A stretch of 64,000 nt of DNA from Morinoia aosen (lineage: Eukaryota > Arthropoda > Malacostraca > Amphipoda > Talitridae), in NCBI GenBank assembly GCA_030386875.1, contig CM059558.1, forward strand, positions 13,271,752 to 13,335,751. Direction: 5' to 3'. The notes beneath the pieces were generated by a model. It was given only the letters and a program-made list of their open reading frames with translations. It made no database searches and had not been told where the DNA came from. The position numbers were made by a program, and so were the translations under genes. Below are positions 35,600 through 47,334 of this stretch, one piece after another (the stretch's first letter is position 1; every line of letters begins with the position of its first letter).

Positions 35600-36301
35600 C
35601 ATGCTGACTTCGGTACAATTATTGTTGTCGAAAAGTTGTGTATTTACTTTTGATTAATTAGTTGCGCATCGTAATTTACAGACATCGAACTGTTGAATTC
35701 ATTTAATATTGTTAGATTTTTGTTCATCGAAAATGAACTCTTGCTTTATAACTTTGATTTCAGGAAGCTCAATTTTTGCGATTTCATATTTTTGTGTCGT
35801 GCATATTTTGGATTCTCTTCAATTTGTCACTGGTTGACATGGATGTGTTGTAATTTCCAACATAGATGAAATGCTGATACTGATATTCTTTTTGTTTATC
35901 GCAAGATATTCGAAACGCTTTTGCTCACGTTTGCAATTTTTCATGCAGATCATTTTAAAGTACAACTACCAGCACAGTGTAGAAATAGGAGAAGAATAAA
36001 ATTCTGAATCGATGATAAATTCTCGATTTTATTGCTAATTTCATACAAATTTTGTTGCAGCATGTCCATTTCTTACAGAAACATCTCTTAAAAAATAAAC
36101 TTATTCAGTGGCTTCCAGGGCACTTTGTTTAAAGTACAACTCGAAAATAGACGATGGATGAGTTATTAAGATTAAACGTCCCAGTTATCACTTCTACTCA
36201 CGACTCAATTGACTGGTTAATAACTCACTCACTCTCCTTAGATAAAGAAACAGAAAATGAACATTTGTTCAGCCCGATAGTAAATACGTAGTGATCATTT
36301 A
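35600..36301. other. Intergenic sequence
   Basis: AT-rich, nothing recognised. Confidence 0.4.
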
Positions 36302-36520
36302 CACTTTGACTGCGGCGGGTAAATATTAAATTTATTATTCAACTCAAATTTAAAGTCAATTGCAGTAAGCAATTTGAAAATAGCAAGCAACAACTAGATC
36401 ATGCCTTCATTTAGTTTTCACTAAGCATTTATCGAAATTGCGTTAGTGATTGCTGGTCGGTCAGCAGCACTATGAAAATCCCCTCAGTGACCACCGGTGG
36501 GTCACGTCGCACTTAAAATG
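36302..36520 (+). mobile_element. MITE family B copy (well preserved)
   Basis: It begins CACTTTGACTGCGGCGGGTA and ends GGTCACGTCGCACTTAAAATG, with the complete core in between (ACTCAAATTTAAAGTCAATT, TGGTCGGTCAGCAGCA, GACCACCGGTGG). The outer CACTTTGACTGCG is partly inverted at the other end. It is best used with the 53835 copy to define the family. Confidence 0.8.
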
Positions 36521-37782
36521 CTAAAGATGTGCCTTAGTAATCTCCGACTAGCTGCTGAGCAGCCCTTGCCTTATCATTACGAAACTATAGATGTCTGTAT
36601 AATAGTGATATCGTTTTGGGAAGACTCGAAAGTTTCTCTTTGCCGCTGAATTTATGCTCTTAGTTTAGAAATATTAATTTGTTCGTGTTCGCTTTGTTTG
36701 TACATATTTCATGTAGTCTTGGTTCAAAACATCGTTCTCGTTATTGTTTATCTTCTTGTGGAGTTAACTATAATCATCGCATTAGGTGTTGTTTCTTTTT
36801 TGGAACGTTTCATGGCGACGTGCGTTTTATTTTCGCCTGAATTACTCTGAAAAATGACATATCCTTCAATTGCAACTAATTTTACATTATGCGACTTAAG
36901 AACAAAGCCCCTCAGGGGACATATCATGAGCAATAAGTTGAGGTTGGTTCGCCTAACCTACGCTTTGAGGACTTGTGCCTTAGAGGAAAAACTGTTGAAG
37001 GTTACCTTAGCTATCGGTAGGTCTTCGCGACTTCTATCTTTCGTATCTACTCTGCTATCTTCAGTTACCCTGATTTCTTTGCTATCTCGTATTTTTAGAT
37101 TATTTTTACTGCTTTCTTAACTTGCTGCCTCTATGATTTTTGTCGTTTTTGATGCGTCTTTAAATAAGAATGATAATAGTAACATTCTTCAAAACAAAGT
37201 GAGCAAACGTACGCTTTTATTATCAGGACCTCTAAAATATCATTCACAATGCAAACAATGAGACTTCAAACGCTTATCTCATTCTTTTTCTGAAGCTTAT
37301 CGTTTCGGTTCTCATTTTTTTCTTGGTGGCTCTTCTAGCTCACTTTTTTGAGACTGTTTTTTGTTTTTTTTCCATTTCTTCTGCTGACTCGTGCTGAGTC
37401 ACCTCATTGCATTAAATATCAGAAGCACTTTCGTTGTTACTTCACTGATGAAGTTGAGCGTTATCGTGACCCGTTACTCGACGAAATTTGATTCTCATTT
37501 GATTCAACCAAGACTCCCGCTTTGTTATCCATTTATAAACAGCCACGTGTTGGTTGGTCTATGCCCTAACTCCTCGCGCAACTTTTATTGTTACTAAGAG
37601 ATTTGTAAATACGTAATATCGGAAGTTACTCTGTTCGAGAATCGTGCATGACATTTTTAAGTTGTTCTATGACTGGGTGCAATTGCTGTTGTATCTTGGT
37701 ATATTCTATTACTGGTACTAGAGTACAATTAACTGTAGATTGCTGAATGGGCACCTGCGTGTAGCTTGTGCCATTTCTCACT
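36521..37782. other. Intergenic sequence
   Basis: No repeats or exons could be supported. The 88-codon plus frame at 36854-37120 has no recognised content. Confidence 0.4.
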
Positions 37783-38022
37783 GAAAATATGAAAATGCTG
37801 TATTTAGCTCGTTGAAAATACGGTATTTAGGCTACCGAACGAATTTTTTTTACGCTCTAGGCCCTTTTTCGTTCAAGTTTTAATTTGTAGGCGTTACCCA
37901 GATATTGGTCTAGCATTGAAAATGCAATATTTAGGCTACCCAACGAGTTTTTTTTAAAACTCTAGGCACTTTTTCTTTGAAGTTTGTGCTTTCTGTTCTA
38001 ATTTGTGAGTATAACCCATATA

Positions 38023-38770
38023 CGAGGCCTGTCGAAAAAGTATCCGACCTTTGGCCAGAAAAAATACTTCAACAACCTGACGGGGTTGGGACCCTAATCC
38101 CCTTCAAAGTAGGCTCCTTGTGCTTCCACACACTTAGCCCACCGATCCTTCCACTGCCGGAAACACCTCTGGAAGTCTTCTTTTGGAATGGTGTTCAGCT
38201 CTGTCGTCGCGTTCCGCATTATCTCTTCTCTACTCTCAAAACGGGATCCTTTCAGTGGTGTCTTCAATTTTGGAAACAACCAGAAGTCGCAAGGAGCCAG
38301 GTCTGGAGAGTAGGGAGGTTGGCGAACGGTCGTAATTCCATGTTTGGCCAAGAAATTGCGGATCAAATGGGATGAATGTGCGGGCGCGTTGTCGTGATGC
38401 AAGTGCCAGTTGTTCGCAGTCCACATGTCTGGTCTTTTGCGCCGAACTGCATCACGAAGTCGCCGGAGAACATCCTGATAGTACTCCTTTGTCACTGTTT
38501 GTCCTTCCGGTGCGTATTCGTGATGCACAATTCCACGGACATCAAAGAAAACAGTCAGCATCGAAGGAGTCAAACAGGCAATGCGACGATGGAGCTGAAC
38601 ACCATTCTAAAAAAAAACTACCAGAGGTGTTTCCAGCAGTGGAAGGATCGGTGGGCTAAGTGTGTGCAAGCACAAGGGGCATACTTTGAAGGGGATTAGG
38701 GTCCCAACTCCGACAGGTATTCGAAATATTTTTTCTGGCCAAAGGTCGGATACTTTTTAGACAGGCCTCG
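38023..38770. mobile_element. Palindromic mariner derivative with two 3' ends
   Basis: The element is flanked by TA on both sides (38021-38022, 38771-38772). Its ends are inverted: CGAGGCCTGTCGAAAAAGTA on the left and the complement with one mismatch on the right. The similarity does not stop at a ~30 bp TIR: 38023-38213 and 38578-38770 are inverted copies over ~190 bp. Both include the transposase C-terminal codons, the stop and the 3' TIR. The true 5' end is absent. Length is 748 bp against ~1.3 kb for intact mariners. The arms differ at roughly one base in ten. Confidence 0.88.
38094..38573 (-). pseudogene. Mariner (DD34D) transposase, C-terminal fragment
   Basis: The minus frame encodes 159 residues ending in a natural stop 70 bp from the element end. 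It has the second catalytic Asp in HHDNAPAH and the third in PPYSPDLAPCD, 34 residues apart: the mariner DD34D signature. FWLFPKLK and the QWKDRW-x-KC tail are also typical. The N-terminal helix-turn-helix DNA-binding region and the first catalytic Asp are missing, so no active enzyme can be made. A second copy of the last ~37 codons lies on the plus strand at about 38590-38699 in the other arm. Confidence 0.92.
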
Positions 38771-38860
38771 TATTGGCCCTGCAATACAGTATTTAGGCTA
38801 CCGAACGAATTTTTTTTAAACTCAAGGCGCTTTTTCGTTCTAGTTCGTGTTTTCTGTTCG

Positions 38861-40507
38861 TACTGCATGGCCGCCTTACAACAGCACTACAGAAGAGAAA
38901 CCATCCATCCTTGTTATGCGTTTGGTCGTAAACATCTAGTGAGATTCCTGCAAAGAGGAGTTTCTTTGGTAAGTTTTCTTCGTCCTCTGAGGCATTTTAT
39001 TCTTCCGAAAAGTACAACGAAAATTCATTCATGCTTTTTTGCTCAGTTTAACAAATAAAACGAACATTGGAAAAACGTTTCAGTATCCTACTCATTTAGT
39101 TGACGGTTAATACATTATATTTCCTTGAAGTTATAAATGCTCAATATTTATGAAGAAGTTGATGATTGGACGATATTTTAGGTGCTATTAGCAGCATACA
39201 AGACACCTTTTGGAAAAAGAATTTAACTACAAGTCGAGGTTATTTTTCTGATAGAAAATCTCAGAACTGCCGCAAATGTCAGTTCAATTTCTTACGACTT
39301 TCACAGGTAAATGCTTGTGTATGATTAAAAACTTAAAAAGTTCCACATTACTTTAAAGGAAGGGATAAGAAAAGCGTATCTCATTATAATCAAGTAAGCA
39401 ACAAGTTAACGAATATAAGTAAGCACACGTAACATTGAAGCAAAAGCAACGATTTACTCCATACTGAATGGTACCTTCTTCCTTCCTCTCTTTGGACATC
39501 TCTGTTGTGGTAAGAGACGCTAAAACTAACTTATATTCAAACATGAGATAAAAATACCAGGAAGCCTGGCAGTTGGGTTATCTTGCAGTGATGATGTTTC
39601 GAACCGAGCACCTGTAGAACAATAAACTCGAAAGGAAATATACTCAAGGGAAGTTTTCAGAGTAAATCGTCTACCTAAAATAGAGCAGTGAGCTCTGAAG
39701 GTGAGAATGGAAAGCAGAATTCCTCACCGGCTGGAAGGCTTTATGGGTAAATTGAAAGTTGTTCACATTTTCTGTTCTACAGCTTTAATAAACAATAGTA
39801 AGTGCACAACACTGACATTTTTCACCTTAGCATCTTAGGTTAGCCAAGCGCTTACATCAACTGGCCATAAGTTTTTGAATCCTTCCAGAAAGAAGGCTTG
39901 GTTGGCCTTGATGACATTTCTCATCACGCGTCGAACGTGAGTGTTGAGGCAAACCCGCGACATCTCAAAGGCTACTTATATTTGTTGAATTGTCTATAGT
40001 AAAAAAACCTTACGATCAAGAAACAGGGCTGTAAAAAGGGTAGTTAAGGGCCTTGCGTGGACCAGTTCCTTATCTCTCTTATATATCCACTTTCAGCTTT
40101 TTCCTTCTTCTATCAAAATAAGATAAAAGATAGAGCACTACCTCGTGATAAGATATGTTTCTAATAAATTTAAGTACCTTTCAAAAATTTCAACCAGACA
40201 ATCAGTTTGCCGTTCCCTTACTACAAACTGATAGTGTACTACAGGGTATCACGCGTTGTCGTTTATGACAGAAAATGACGCGATCTTTATAAAACCCTGC
40301 ACTCAATACCATAGATGCACCAAATCAGTGTATCGGCGCGCGCGCAAACGTCACTTATATAACCTTCAAGAACTTAAGTCGAAAATATACGAAATTTTTA
40401 ACTTTTCATGCAAATTAGAATGAAGTAAATCAAAGCGCAGCTGCACCAACTCCATAACAGCAGTGGCTCGAGCACATGGACAAATTGCGACACAAGGCTA
40501 ATAGAAT
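38861..40507. other. Intergenic sequence with one SINE-like 3' fragment
   Basis: At 39455-39538 the last ~80 bp of the SINE-like family is present in + orientation (CTCCATACTGAATGGTACC, CTTCCTCTCTTTGGACATC, GACGCTAAAACTAACTTATA). Nothing else was recognised. Confidence 0.55.
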
Positions 40508-40856
40508 ATATGTTAGTTTAAGCCTCCCTAACCGCTAAAAAAAGAGCCTTCCGAAGAGAGGGAGGCATCATTTAATATGGAGATAAGGGAACGCGGAATC
40601 TACGCAGAAGGGGCATAGAAACAGTAAGTTGAGAAAAAAGTTCATGAAACAAGATAAAAGTTGAAGAAGAACGAAGTAGGTACTATAAAAAACAGGACAG
40701 CAGTGAACCTAAAAAAGGTGATCCTTACAGTTAACAAAAAAAATTTTCATTTCAACAAAAAGAAGGCCTACCTAACTCTCAGCTCGGGCCCTCACACATT
40801 TTCCCCCTGGGAGTGCCAATACTCATAGATACAATAGTTTTATCCCCCTCAGGGGA
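40508..40856 (-). mobile_element. SINE-like family copy, near full length
   Basis: Blocks in plus order are GTTAGTTTAAGCCTCCCTAA, GAGGCATCATTTAATATGG, GGAACGCGGAATCTACGC, ATGAAACAAGATAAAAGTTG, CAGGACAGCAGTGAACC, CTCAGCTCGGGCCCTCACA, CCCTGGGAG and ATCCCCCTCAGGGG. The element reads 5' to 3' on the minus strand. The GGAG(C)GCTAAT block reads GGAGTGCCAAT here. Confidence 0.8.
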
Positions 40857-41530
40857 CACAAGGTTAATAATAATATAAGTAAATTATCTCTTCATGCTAA
40901 GTTCGTTTCCGCGCGTGTTATGGAGCAGAAACACCAATTTTTCCGTCTAAATCAATTACGTGAAAGCCGACTCGGGAGGTTAAGTGCAAGATAAGAACAA
41001 GTGAAGGGTTTAATTATAAAATTAAATTTCTGAGAAAATTTTGGACGGAAAGAGAAAGGAATGACATCTCTCGTGGAAATCTTGCTACACACTTCAATGG
41101 TAGCACGAAAATCCTAATTCAAGTCGTATGCACCTATTAGGTTTTATTCACCTTCGATTCGTCTGTAAAATTAAAATAAAATTCGAATTTAAAGCACAAA
41201 CTCTCGAGATCATCACTCACTGTGTAGGCAAGTGATAGGACAACAAGGGTTACCAGTGCTTTCACAAAATAGGGCACATCGCCCCAAAGCGTGTGTTTTG
41301 ACAAACTATTCTTCTTATTCAGTAAAATTCTTATCCTTTACGCATCCAGTTGACTGAAGCCCACTTCCTATATAAGATGTATTGAACATTAACAAAAAAA
41401 GAGAATTCCCCGCTGGAAAACATTTTTCCACAGCCACGACAATCAGGGATTCACGAAAAGTTTATGACTAGCTAAAAGAAAAGCTTTACATTACTCTCAC
41501 TCCTCAAGTGAGGGAGAATTGGTACTCCCA

Positions 41531-41745
41531 TTTTCCCCATGATACAATAGTTGGTACAGTATACAATTGAAAATGACATTTTCCCCAAGACACAACAGTT
41601 CATACAATATACAATTAAAATTGGCTTTTTCCCCATGACGCAACAGTTGATACAATATAAAATTGAAATTGGCATTTTCTCCACGATACCATTGTACCAA
41701 TTCCCCCATAGATACAATATTTGTAGCCCCTGAGGGCCAGAAGAT
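41531..41745. repeat. ~53-58 bp tandem repeat seeded in a SINE-like head
   Basis: Modules ATACAATAGTTG(G)TACA, ATATACAATTGAAAATG and GGCATTTTCCCC(A)TGA repeat about four times. They end in CCCCCATAGATACAATATTTG and AGCCCCTGAGGG, the 5' end of the SINE-like family. The array may have grown from that head by slippage. Confidence 0.65.
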
Positions 41746-41943
41746 AGGGCGCCGTAAGATAGACAAACCCTTACCCAACTTCACTGCCTACCTCACGCAT
41801 CTGAGGGGTCCTTCAACTTAATCTTCTTTCAGCAATTCAAAATTCTAGTATTGAACTCTAACCGAAATCACAAAGCAAAATCAAGTATTGATGGAGAACT
41901 CAATCAAATCTCACATGGAATGGAGGAACATAAATAAAAGATT

Positions 41944-42248
41944 AGATTAGTCGTTAGTTTTAGCCTCCCTACCCAGCAACAATTGCGATCCAAAGAGAGG
42001 AAGGAGGAAGGCACCATTTAGTATGGAGTTAAGGAAACGCGGAATCTACGCAGAAAGGCATAGAAACAGTTAGTTGTGAAAGAAGATTATGAAACAAGAC
42101 CAAAGTTGAAGAAGACAGTAGTAGGTGCTGAAAAACAGGACAGCAGTGAACCGAAAAAAGGTGGTCCTTAACATAACAAAAACATTATATTTCAACAAAA
42201 AGAAGGCCTACCTAACTCTCAGCTCAGGCCCTCACATTGTCCCCCTGG
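41944..42248 (-). mobile_element. SINE-like family copy, 5' head lost
   Basis: It has the same block order as the 40508 copy, from TTAGTTTTAGCCTCCCTACC to CTCACATTGTCCCCCTGGGA. The terminal ATAGATACAAT and CCCTGAGGGG parts are missing. Confidence 0.75.
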
Positions 42249-43880
42249 GACATAAATAAAAGCCCAGCAGTTTTGGATAGCGGACAAAAATCCAAGTTTT
42301 GGATCAGGTATATTGATCAAATCCAAATACAATTCTATAGTACGTACATTTACAGAAATGAGTTTTTATGCAAACCCTGATTTTCAAACCCACATTCAAT
42401 ACGTGCTCAGGTATTTTTTTGCAAAAAAACACCTACAATATTTAATTATGAATTGCGGGGTGGTCCTATCAAGTAAGTAGACTATCAAGAAAAGCTTATA
42501 TGAAAGGGTACGAAACTATGGATTGAATATACATTTTTATTTTGCTGAATGCCAGTGTTGTGAATCTGGCAGACTAGAGCTACTGAAGTCTTAGTCTTCA
42601 GAAAATAAAACTGTGGCGGATCTGGCCGAATAAAACTACTGAAAATAAATAACAAAGCGTACAGTAATAAAGCGTACTAACGCTTCACCTTTTTGAAAAA
42701 CCAACAACTCCTCTAAAATAGATAAGCAACGAGGTGGGAATCTAAGATTCATAAACAACTAAGAATTCAAAAACGAAGAATGCGCTAAGCATTGAAATCA
42801 TATTTAACGAAGATTTCACGAAAAATTAATTCAAAATAAGCACAGTGACAGTTAATTTTATTTCATATTTTGCAACATCTTTATTAAAAATAATTTCAAT
42901 GCTTCGCGCATTGTTCGCTTTTAAATTCTCTATTATCATTGATTGTGACGAGTGCAGCGCTAGGAGTTACACCTTGACCAGGCGGAACGTCGCTAGAAAA
43001 CAAGGATCTTGTCCAGATAAGCCCTGCCACTAATGCAACACATAAGTTCACCCACTTGTTACTTTCGAAATAATGCGCCTATTGACTTCAAATTACTCTC
43101 AAACGAAAGAATGTTATAATCTTCCGGGTTGCATTAGTGGCGGCGCTTATAAGAAATAGATGCAAAAACAACGTTATGTGATTTTTATAAATTTTTAAAT
43201 CAATTCAGCTACTGAAAAATACACTTATTTTATGAGAAATATGCAACCGATAAGAATAGTGAAATAAAACCTGGCCTCCGCAGAAGAAAGCATCGAATCC
43301 AGGATACGCCAGAAATGATGACCAAAGGAACAGTAGTACGCAAATTATTCACGACCTACAGAATGTATACAACATATCAAAATAAATTCTTAGATACTGC
43401 CACAGCCACAGTTAACAGAGCAGCGTAGAATCATGCTATAAAACTTTATGCTGCAACTTCAGGCAGAAGAAGCAACAATGATGCCTCGGCCAGTCACCAA
43501 AAGAAAGCGCTACCACAAACCATACTAGCTACAGATAATATCACCAACGTTCGCACAAGCGAAACTAAACCATAATTTATAGGATTTGTTCACAAGTAAT
43601 CAAGTTTAAGTCACTTTTTGCAGGTATGTACGAGTTCCCTAGAATCATACGGGGCGTTGCACAGCGAAAACGAGTAATTACAAACCACTGTCATCCCCAA
43701 ATCGGGGCTGCTGTAGCGTGAGGTCTACCGCCCTATATCGCCTACCCAGGTGCAGTTTGTGATGCACAAATCAAGTGTTTACCGCTAAAATAAATGTATG
43801 GAAATAAGTGAAATTCATTAGAGATTGATAATGCATCGGTAGACCTCACGCTATAGTACGAGCTAGAGGTAGATCTCACG
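42249..43880. other. Intergenic sequence with a 137 bp hairpin element
   Basis: At 43016-43154, 23 bp inverted arms (ATAAGCCCTGCCACTAATGC on the left, ATAAGCGCCGCCACTAATGC inverted on the right) enclose ~90 bp, resembling a small MITE. From 43700, direct and inverted copies of TAGACCTCACGCTATAG recur (43720, 43840, 43869). No gene was seen. Confidence 0.5.
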
Positions 43881-43892
43881 CTATAGTGGGGT

Positions 43893-44251
43893 TATTATTA
43901 TTATATAAGAAAGTTTTAACCTCCCTTAACCACGACAAAGATGTTCCAAGAGAGGAAAGAGGAAGGCACCATTTAGTATGGAATTGAGGGAACGCGGAAT
44001 CTATGCACAAGGTGCACAGAAACAGTAAGCTGGGAAAGAAGTTCATGAAACAAGAAAAAAGTTGAAGAAGAAAGTAGTAGGTGCTGAAAAACAGGACAGC
44101 AGTGAACCGAAAAAAGATGGTCCGTAACAAAACAAAACCTATTTTATTACAACAAAAAGGAAGCCTACCTAACCTTTAGCTCGGGCCCTCACATGGTTTC
44201 CCTGGGAGCGCTAATTCCCATAGATACAATAGTTGTATCCCCCTGAGGGGG
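43893..44251 (-). mobile_element. SINE-like family reference copy with perfect 12 bp target-site duplication
   Basis: CTATAGTGGGGT occurs at 43881-43892 and again at 44252-44263, directly flanking a 359 bp repeat. The inner left end is a TATTATTATTATATAA tract (the 3' tail, read on the minus strand). The right end is CCCCTGAGGGGG (the 5' end). A 12 bp duplication plus an (AAT)n-type tail is the mark of target-primed retroposition, not of a cut-and-paste DNA transposon. There is no coding capacity, so a partner LINE elsewhere is implied. Confidence 0.88.
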
Positions 44252-44263
44252 CTATAGTGGGGT

Positions 44264-44881
44264 AGACCTCACGTTATAGCAACACCCTTAAATCTTCCCC
44301 TGTCTAGAGAGCGCGTCGCAATTACAGAAAGACGAGCCGCAAAACAATCCAATACCTCAACTGCAAAGATTCCCAACCTGGGTCTATAGAGGGAAGTCCC
44401 AGTAAATAATAGGGTATTGGCTATAGGTTGGCATTTTTATTTCAGGGGGCGAGAGGTTTGAATAAAATTCTTTTATGGGTACGGGGCAAAAAAAAGGCTG
44501 GGAACCCCTGTTGGTTGCTGATACACAGGGGTTTCAAAGTTGCCAAACTTTTCAACAGCTTTTGAAAAGCAGCTCACGTTCTCGTGTGATTGTAAGGACC
44601 TCATACAATTTTTGCACCAGTAATGTTATCGATGTAACTTGTAAAGAGTTAAGCTTCCAATGTTGCATCGGAAAGCACCTGACTAGGCCTGTAACTTTCA
44701 CAGGGAGAATTTAAGATCTCTCTCCTTTAACAGCACTCGAATAAGTTCATCTCAAATACTTGAGATAATTTCACATTCCTTTTTACAACAACCAATGAAA
44801 AAATTGGAATACTTAGCGCCTATCGAGGATGACACGAACGACACCGAGGGCAAAATTCGATCCACTTGCCGGCAGCTTCGA
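44264..44881. other. Intergenic sequence
   Basis: The 79-codon plus frame at 44475-44714 has no recognised content. Otherwise nothing. Confidence 0.35.
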
Positions 44882-45202
44882 TTAGATTATTAGTTAGTTT
44901 AAGCCTCTTTATCCACGACAAAGGCGATCCAAAGAGGGGAAGGAGGAAGACACTATTTATGTAGTATGGAGATGCAGTACGTTGAGATAGAAATAAATGA
45001 AACAAGATAAAAGTTCAAGAAGAAAGTAGAAGGTGCGGAAAAACAGGACAGCAGTGAACCGAAAAAAGATAGTCCTTGACATAATAAAAACATTTATTTC
45101 AACAAAAAGAAGGCCTACCTAACTCTCAGCTCGGGCCCTCACACATTTTCCCCCTGGGAGCGCTAATTCCCATAGATACAATAGTTTTATCCCCCTGAGG
45201 GG
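44882..45202 (-). mobile_element. SINE-like family copy with internal deletion
   Basis: The family blocks are present from AGATTATTAGTTAGTTTAAG to CCCCCTGAGGGGC. The stretch between TAGTATGGAGAT and ATGAAACAAGATAAAAGTT is shortened, losing most of the GGAACGCGGAATC..CAGAAACAGTAAG block. Confidence 0.75.
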
Positions 45203-45860
45203 CATAGAAAAAAGAGTATATTTCAAATTTTGTATTTATAAACATTTCAAATGATTGCCGGCGCCTTCCGAAGTACGGGATAACAAAATAAAATTACGCT
45301 GGCAACCGCAAAACGACTCACCAGAAGAAAATTGTGGATCAGAATTTAGGACCACTTTTCTTCGAATGGTTTGCGCGGTAAAACTCTCAAGGATTTTAAT
45401 TCGATAAACAATGTTAGGTCAGCGGAAACAAAAAAGGCTCTATGGACGAACTTGGCAAGCAGCATGTTCAAAATAAGAATCAATTTGACATAGGACGGTT
45501 CTGCACACTACTTTGGAACGAAAGCAATACACAATTTTTTTTAGATCACACTTATAAAAGTAGAAACTATTTTTACTGACTCGGAATGCTAGGAAGGAGT
45601 TACGCATTCTTTATGATCCTAGTGTAACTGTATACAATCTTCAACTGCACCCAATCTAAGCTTGTCTCCACAAAAAGAGGACACGTTTTCACTCTCCCAC
45701 GAGAGTTATTTATAGCAAGCTCGGTATAGGTGATGCAAAAAGGAGCGATCCATTATTGAAATATAGAATGCGAACGCATTTTTCATGATAGCAAGCCCAC
45801 TCAACAATCAAAAGACTAAGATCTAAAGAAAACATGGTCTCGCAACAAACAACAACGCAA
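45203..45860. other. Intergenic sequence
   Basis: Nothing recognised. Confidence 0.35.
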
Positions 45861-46075
45861 CGATTGTGGTGGACGATTTAATGAAATTAATTACTGATAA
45901 TCTCAAAAAGCAATCTCTCACAATGAACGATTGTCCACCACGACTGTTCAGTTGTGGTGGACAATTTTATCAATTATTTCATATCAATTTATTCCATTCA
46001 TTTTAAATGAACAAATTAATTACCGATTATCTCAAAAAACATTATCTCACAATTAATAATTGTCCACCACGACTG
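45861..46075. repeat. Two tandem hairpin units with GTGGTGGAC/GTCCACCAC ends
   Basis: Unit 1 (45861-45948) and unit 2 (45952-46071) each begin TTGTGGTGGACAATTT-like and end ATTGTCCACCACGACTGTTC. They share AATTAATTAC(T/C)GAT and ATCTCAAAAA internally. Each unit can fold on its ends, and the pair looks like tandem insertion or duplication of a tiny MITE. Confidence 0.75.
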
Positions 46076-46909
46076 TTCGGTAGTGAGCAAACTAATTACG
46101 CATTATATCTCAAGTCAACTCCACAGCTTGGAAGCCGCTTCAATTCAAACGCAGCCCTCTTTAGAGAAGAAAAAGTGTCACCGTAATCACACAAATGATA
46201 TAATAGCTCATCACAAACAAAAGATTTCTTCGAATATCACGATTAGGGAATATTTATTTTGTCTACACATCAACTTAACTTTGTTTCTTCTTATTTAGGA
46301 AACACTAAGCCATTTGGATACAGATATGGCTCGCATCACAACAGGTCACACAACGCACCCTTTGGAACTTTAAACTGGCAATCCTAAGCACTTGAGATTT
46401 GGAATGACGTACATGGGAGAAATAAATACCCCCAAAATGATTTAGGATTTTTTACAGTCATTGGTTTCCTCATGTCTATTGCAGAATATAAAATCAGACG
46501 TTACCTTCAAAGAAACAATTTTGCAGTACGCTAGAGATTGCAGAAAAAAACAAGCACAGCAATGTTGTGGGAATCGCAATGCAGTTGATGTTCATTTCAA
46601 AATATAAAGAGTATGTGTAGCAAAAGTGATTAAGTAAAGTAAGGCAATTGTGAGCGCTTTAAACACCAAGTACATGGGCTGCAAAACAACGTCCTACATC
46701 ACATGAAATGTGCATGGAAGAAGTTGGCTGCCTCAAGATCTCAGATCTTATCAATTTTTAGAATAAATGTTCAACAAGTATCAACAGCGAGTCGGAAAGT
46801 ATGTCTTACCGTAAGACAGCTTAGACGTTGTAGGTATGGAACAGCAAATAATGTAGAGCCCGTGTTTTCAAGGAGACGTGTATTCAACTATATGAGAAAA
46901 AACGCAATG
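46076..46909. other. Intergenic sequence
   Basis: Nothing recognised. Confidence 0.35.
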
Positions 46910-47060
46910 AAAAACGACAATAATTTGTGCAACGAAAATAATTTGCGAACCAAAAATAATTTGGGGAACAAAGATAATATGTGGATCGAAAATAAATTTG
47001 TGAACCTAAATAACTCATGAACTGAAAATAACTCGTGCACGGAAAATAATGCGGGAACTC
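46910..47060. repeat. ~18-20 bp tandem repeat, ~8 copies
   Basis: The unit is GAAAATAATTTGTGAACC with drift (AACTCATGAACTG and similar). Confidence 0.8.
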
Positions 47061-47303
47061 AAATTATATTTCCCAGATTCAAATTGGAACTGAAACCAAT
47101 ATAAGCCCCACTGTCCCAACACCAAGCATTACCTAGCCTTAATACCTCACACCCTCCACCCAACTGAACACAGCAACACAAGGCTCGAGTTGAGCGTACC
47201 TTAACTTCATGGGCAGGACGCGTATAGTTGTGGGACAATTAAATATTCGTTATAAGCAATCAGCGTCTACTCATACAAAGGACGATGGACGAACGATGGA
47301 TTT

Positions 47304-47309
47304 TTTATT
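47304..47309 (-). terminator. Possible polyadenylation signal for the minus-strand locus
   Basis: TTTATT on the plus strand (AATAAA on the minus) lies ~465 bp past the large ORF's stop. No such hexamer was seen between the DRAM-like stop and about 49608, so I see no obvious signal to end the DRAM-like transcript before the large ORF. Confidence 0.3.
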
Positions 47310-47334
47310 CTAGGAAAAGAGATAGCATGCAAGT

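Larger units (their letters stand above)
37783..38860. repeat. ~112 bp tandem array (3 units) interrupted by a mariner
   Basis: Units at about 37783-37890, 37910-38020 and (resuming after the mariner) 38771-38860 share TATTTAGGCTACC(G/C)AACGA, a T-run, CTC(T/A)AGGC, CTTTTTC and TTTCTGTTC blocks. Removing the mariner and one TA restores a continuous unit (ACCCATA/TTGGCC), matching the ACCCAGATATTGGTC of the first unit. The insertion therefore came after the array. Confidence 0.8.

Noticed and set aside
35004..35657. Frames of 166-217 codons with heptad repeats
   Set aside because: They are by-products of the 21 bp minisatellite. Three frames are open at once and no exon context exists.
38376..38699. 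107-codon plus frame ending in the mariner tail
   Set aside because: Only its last ~37 codons are transposase (the second arm); the rest is antisense of the first arm, so it is not a separate gene.
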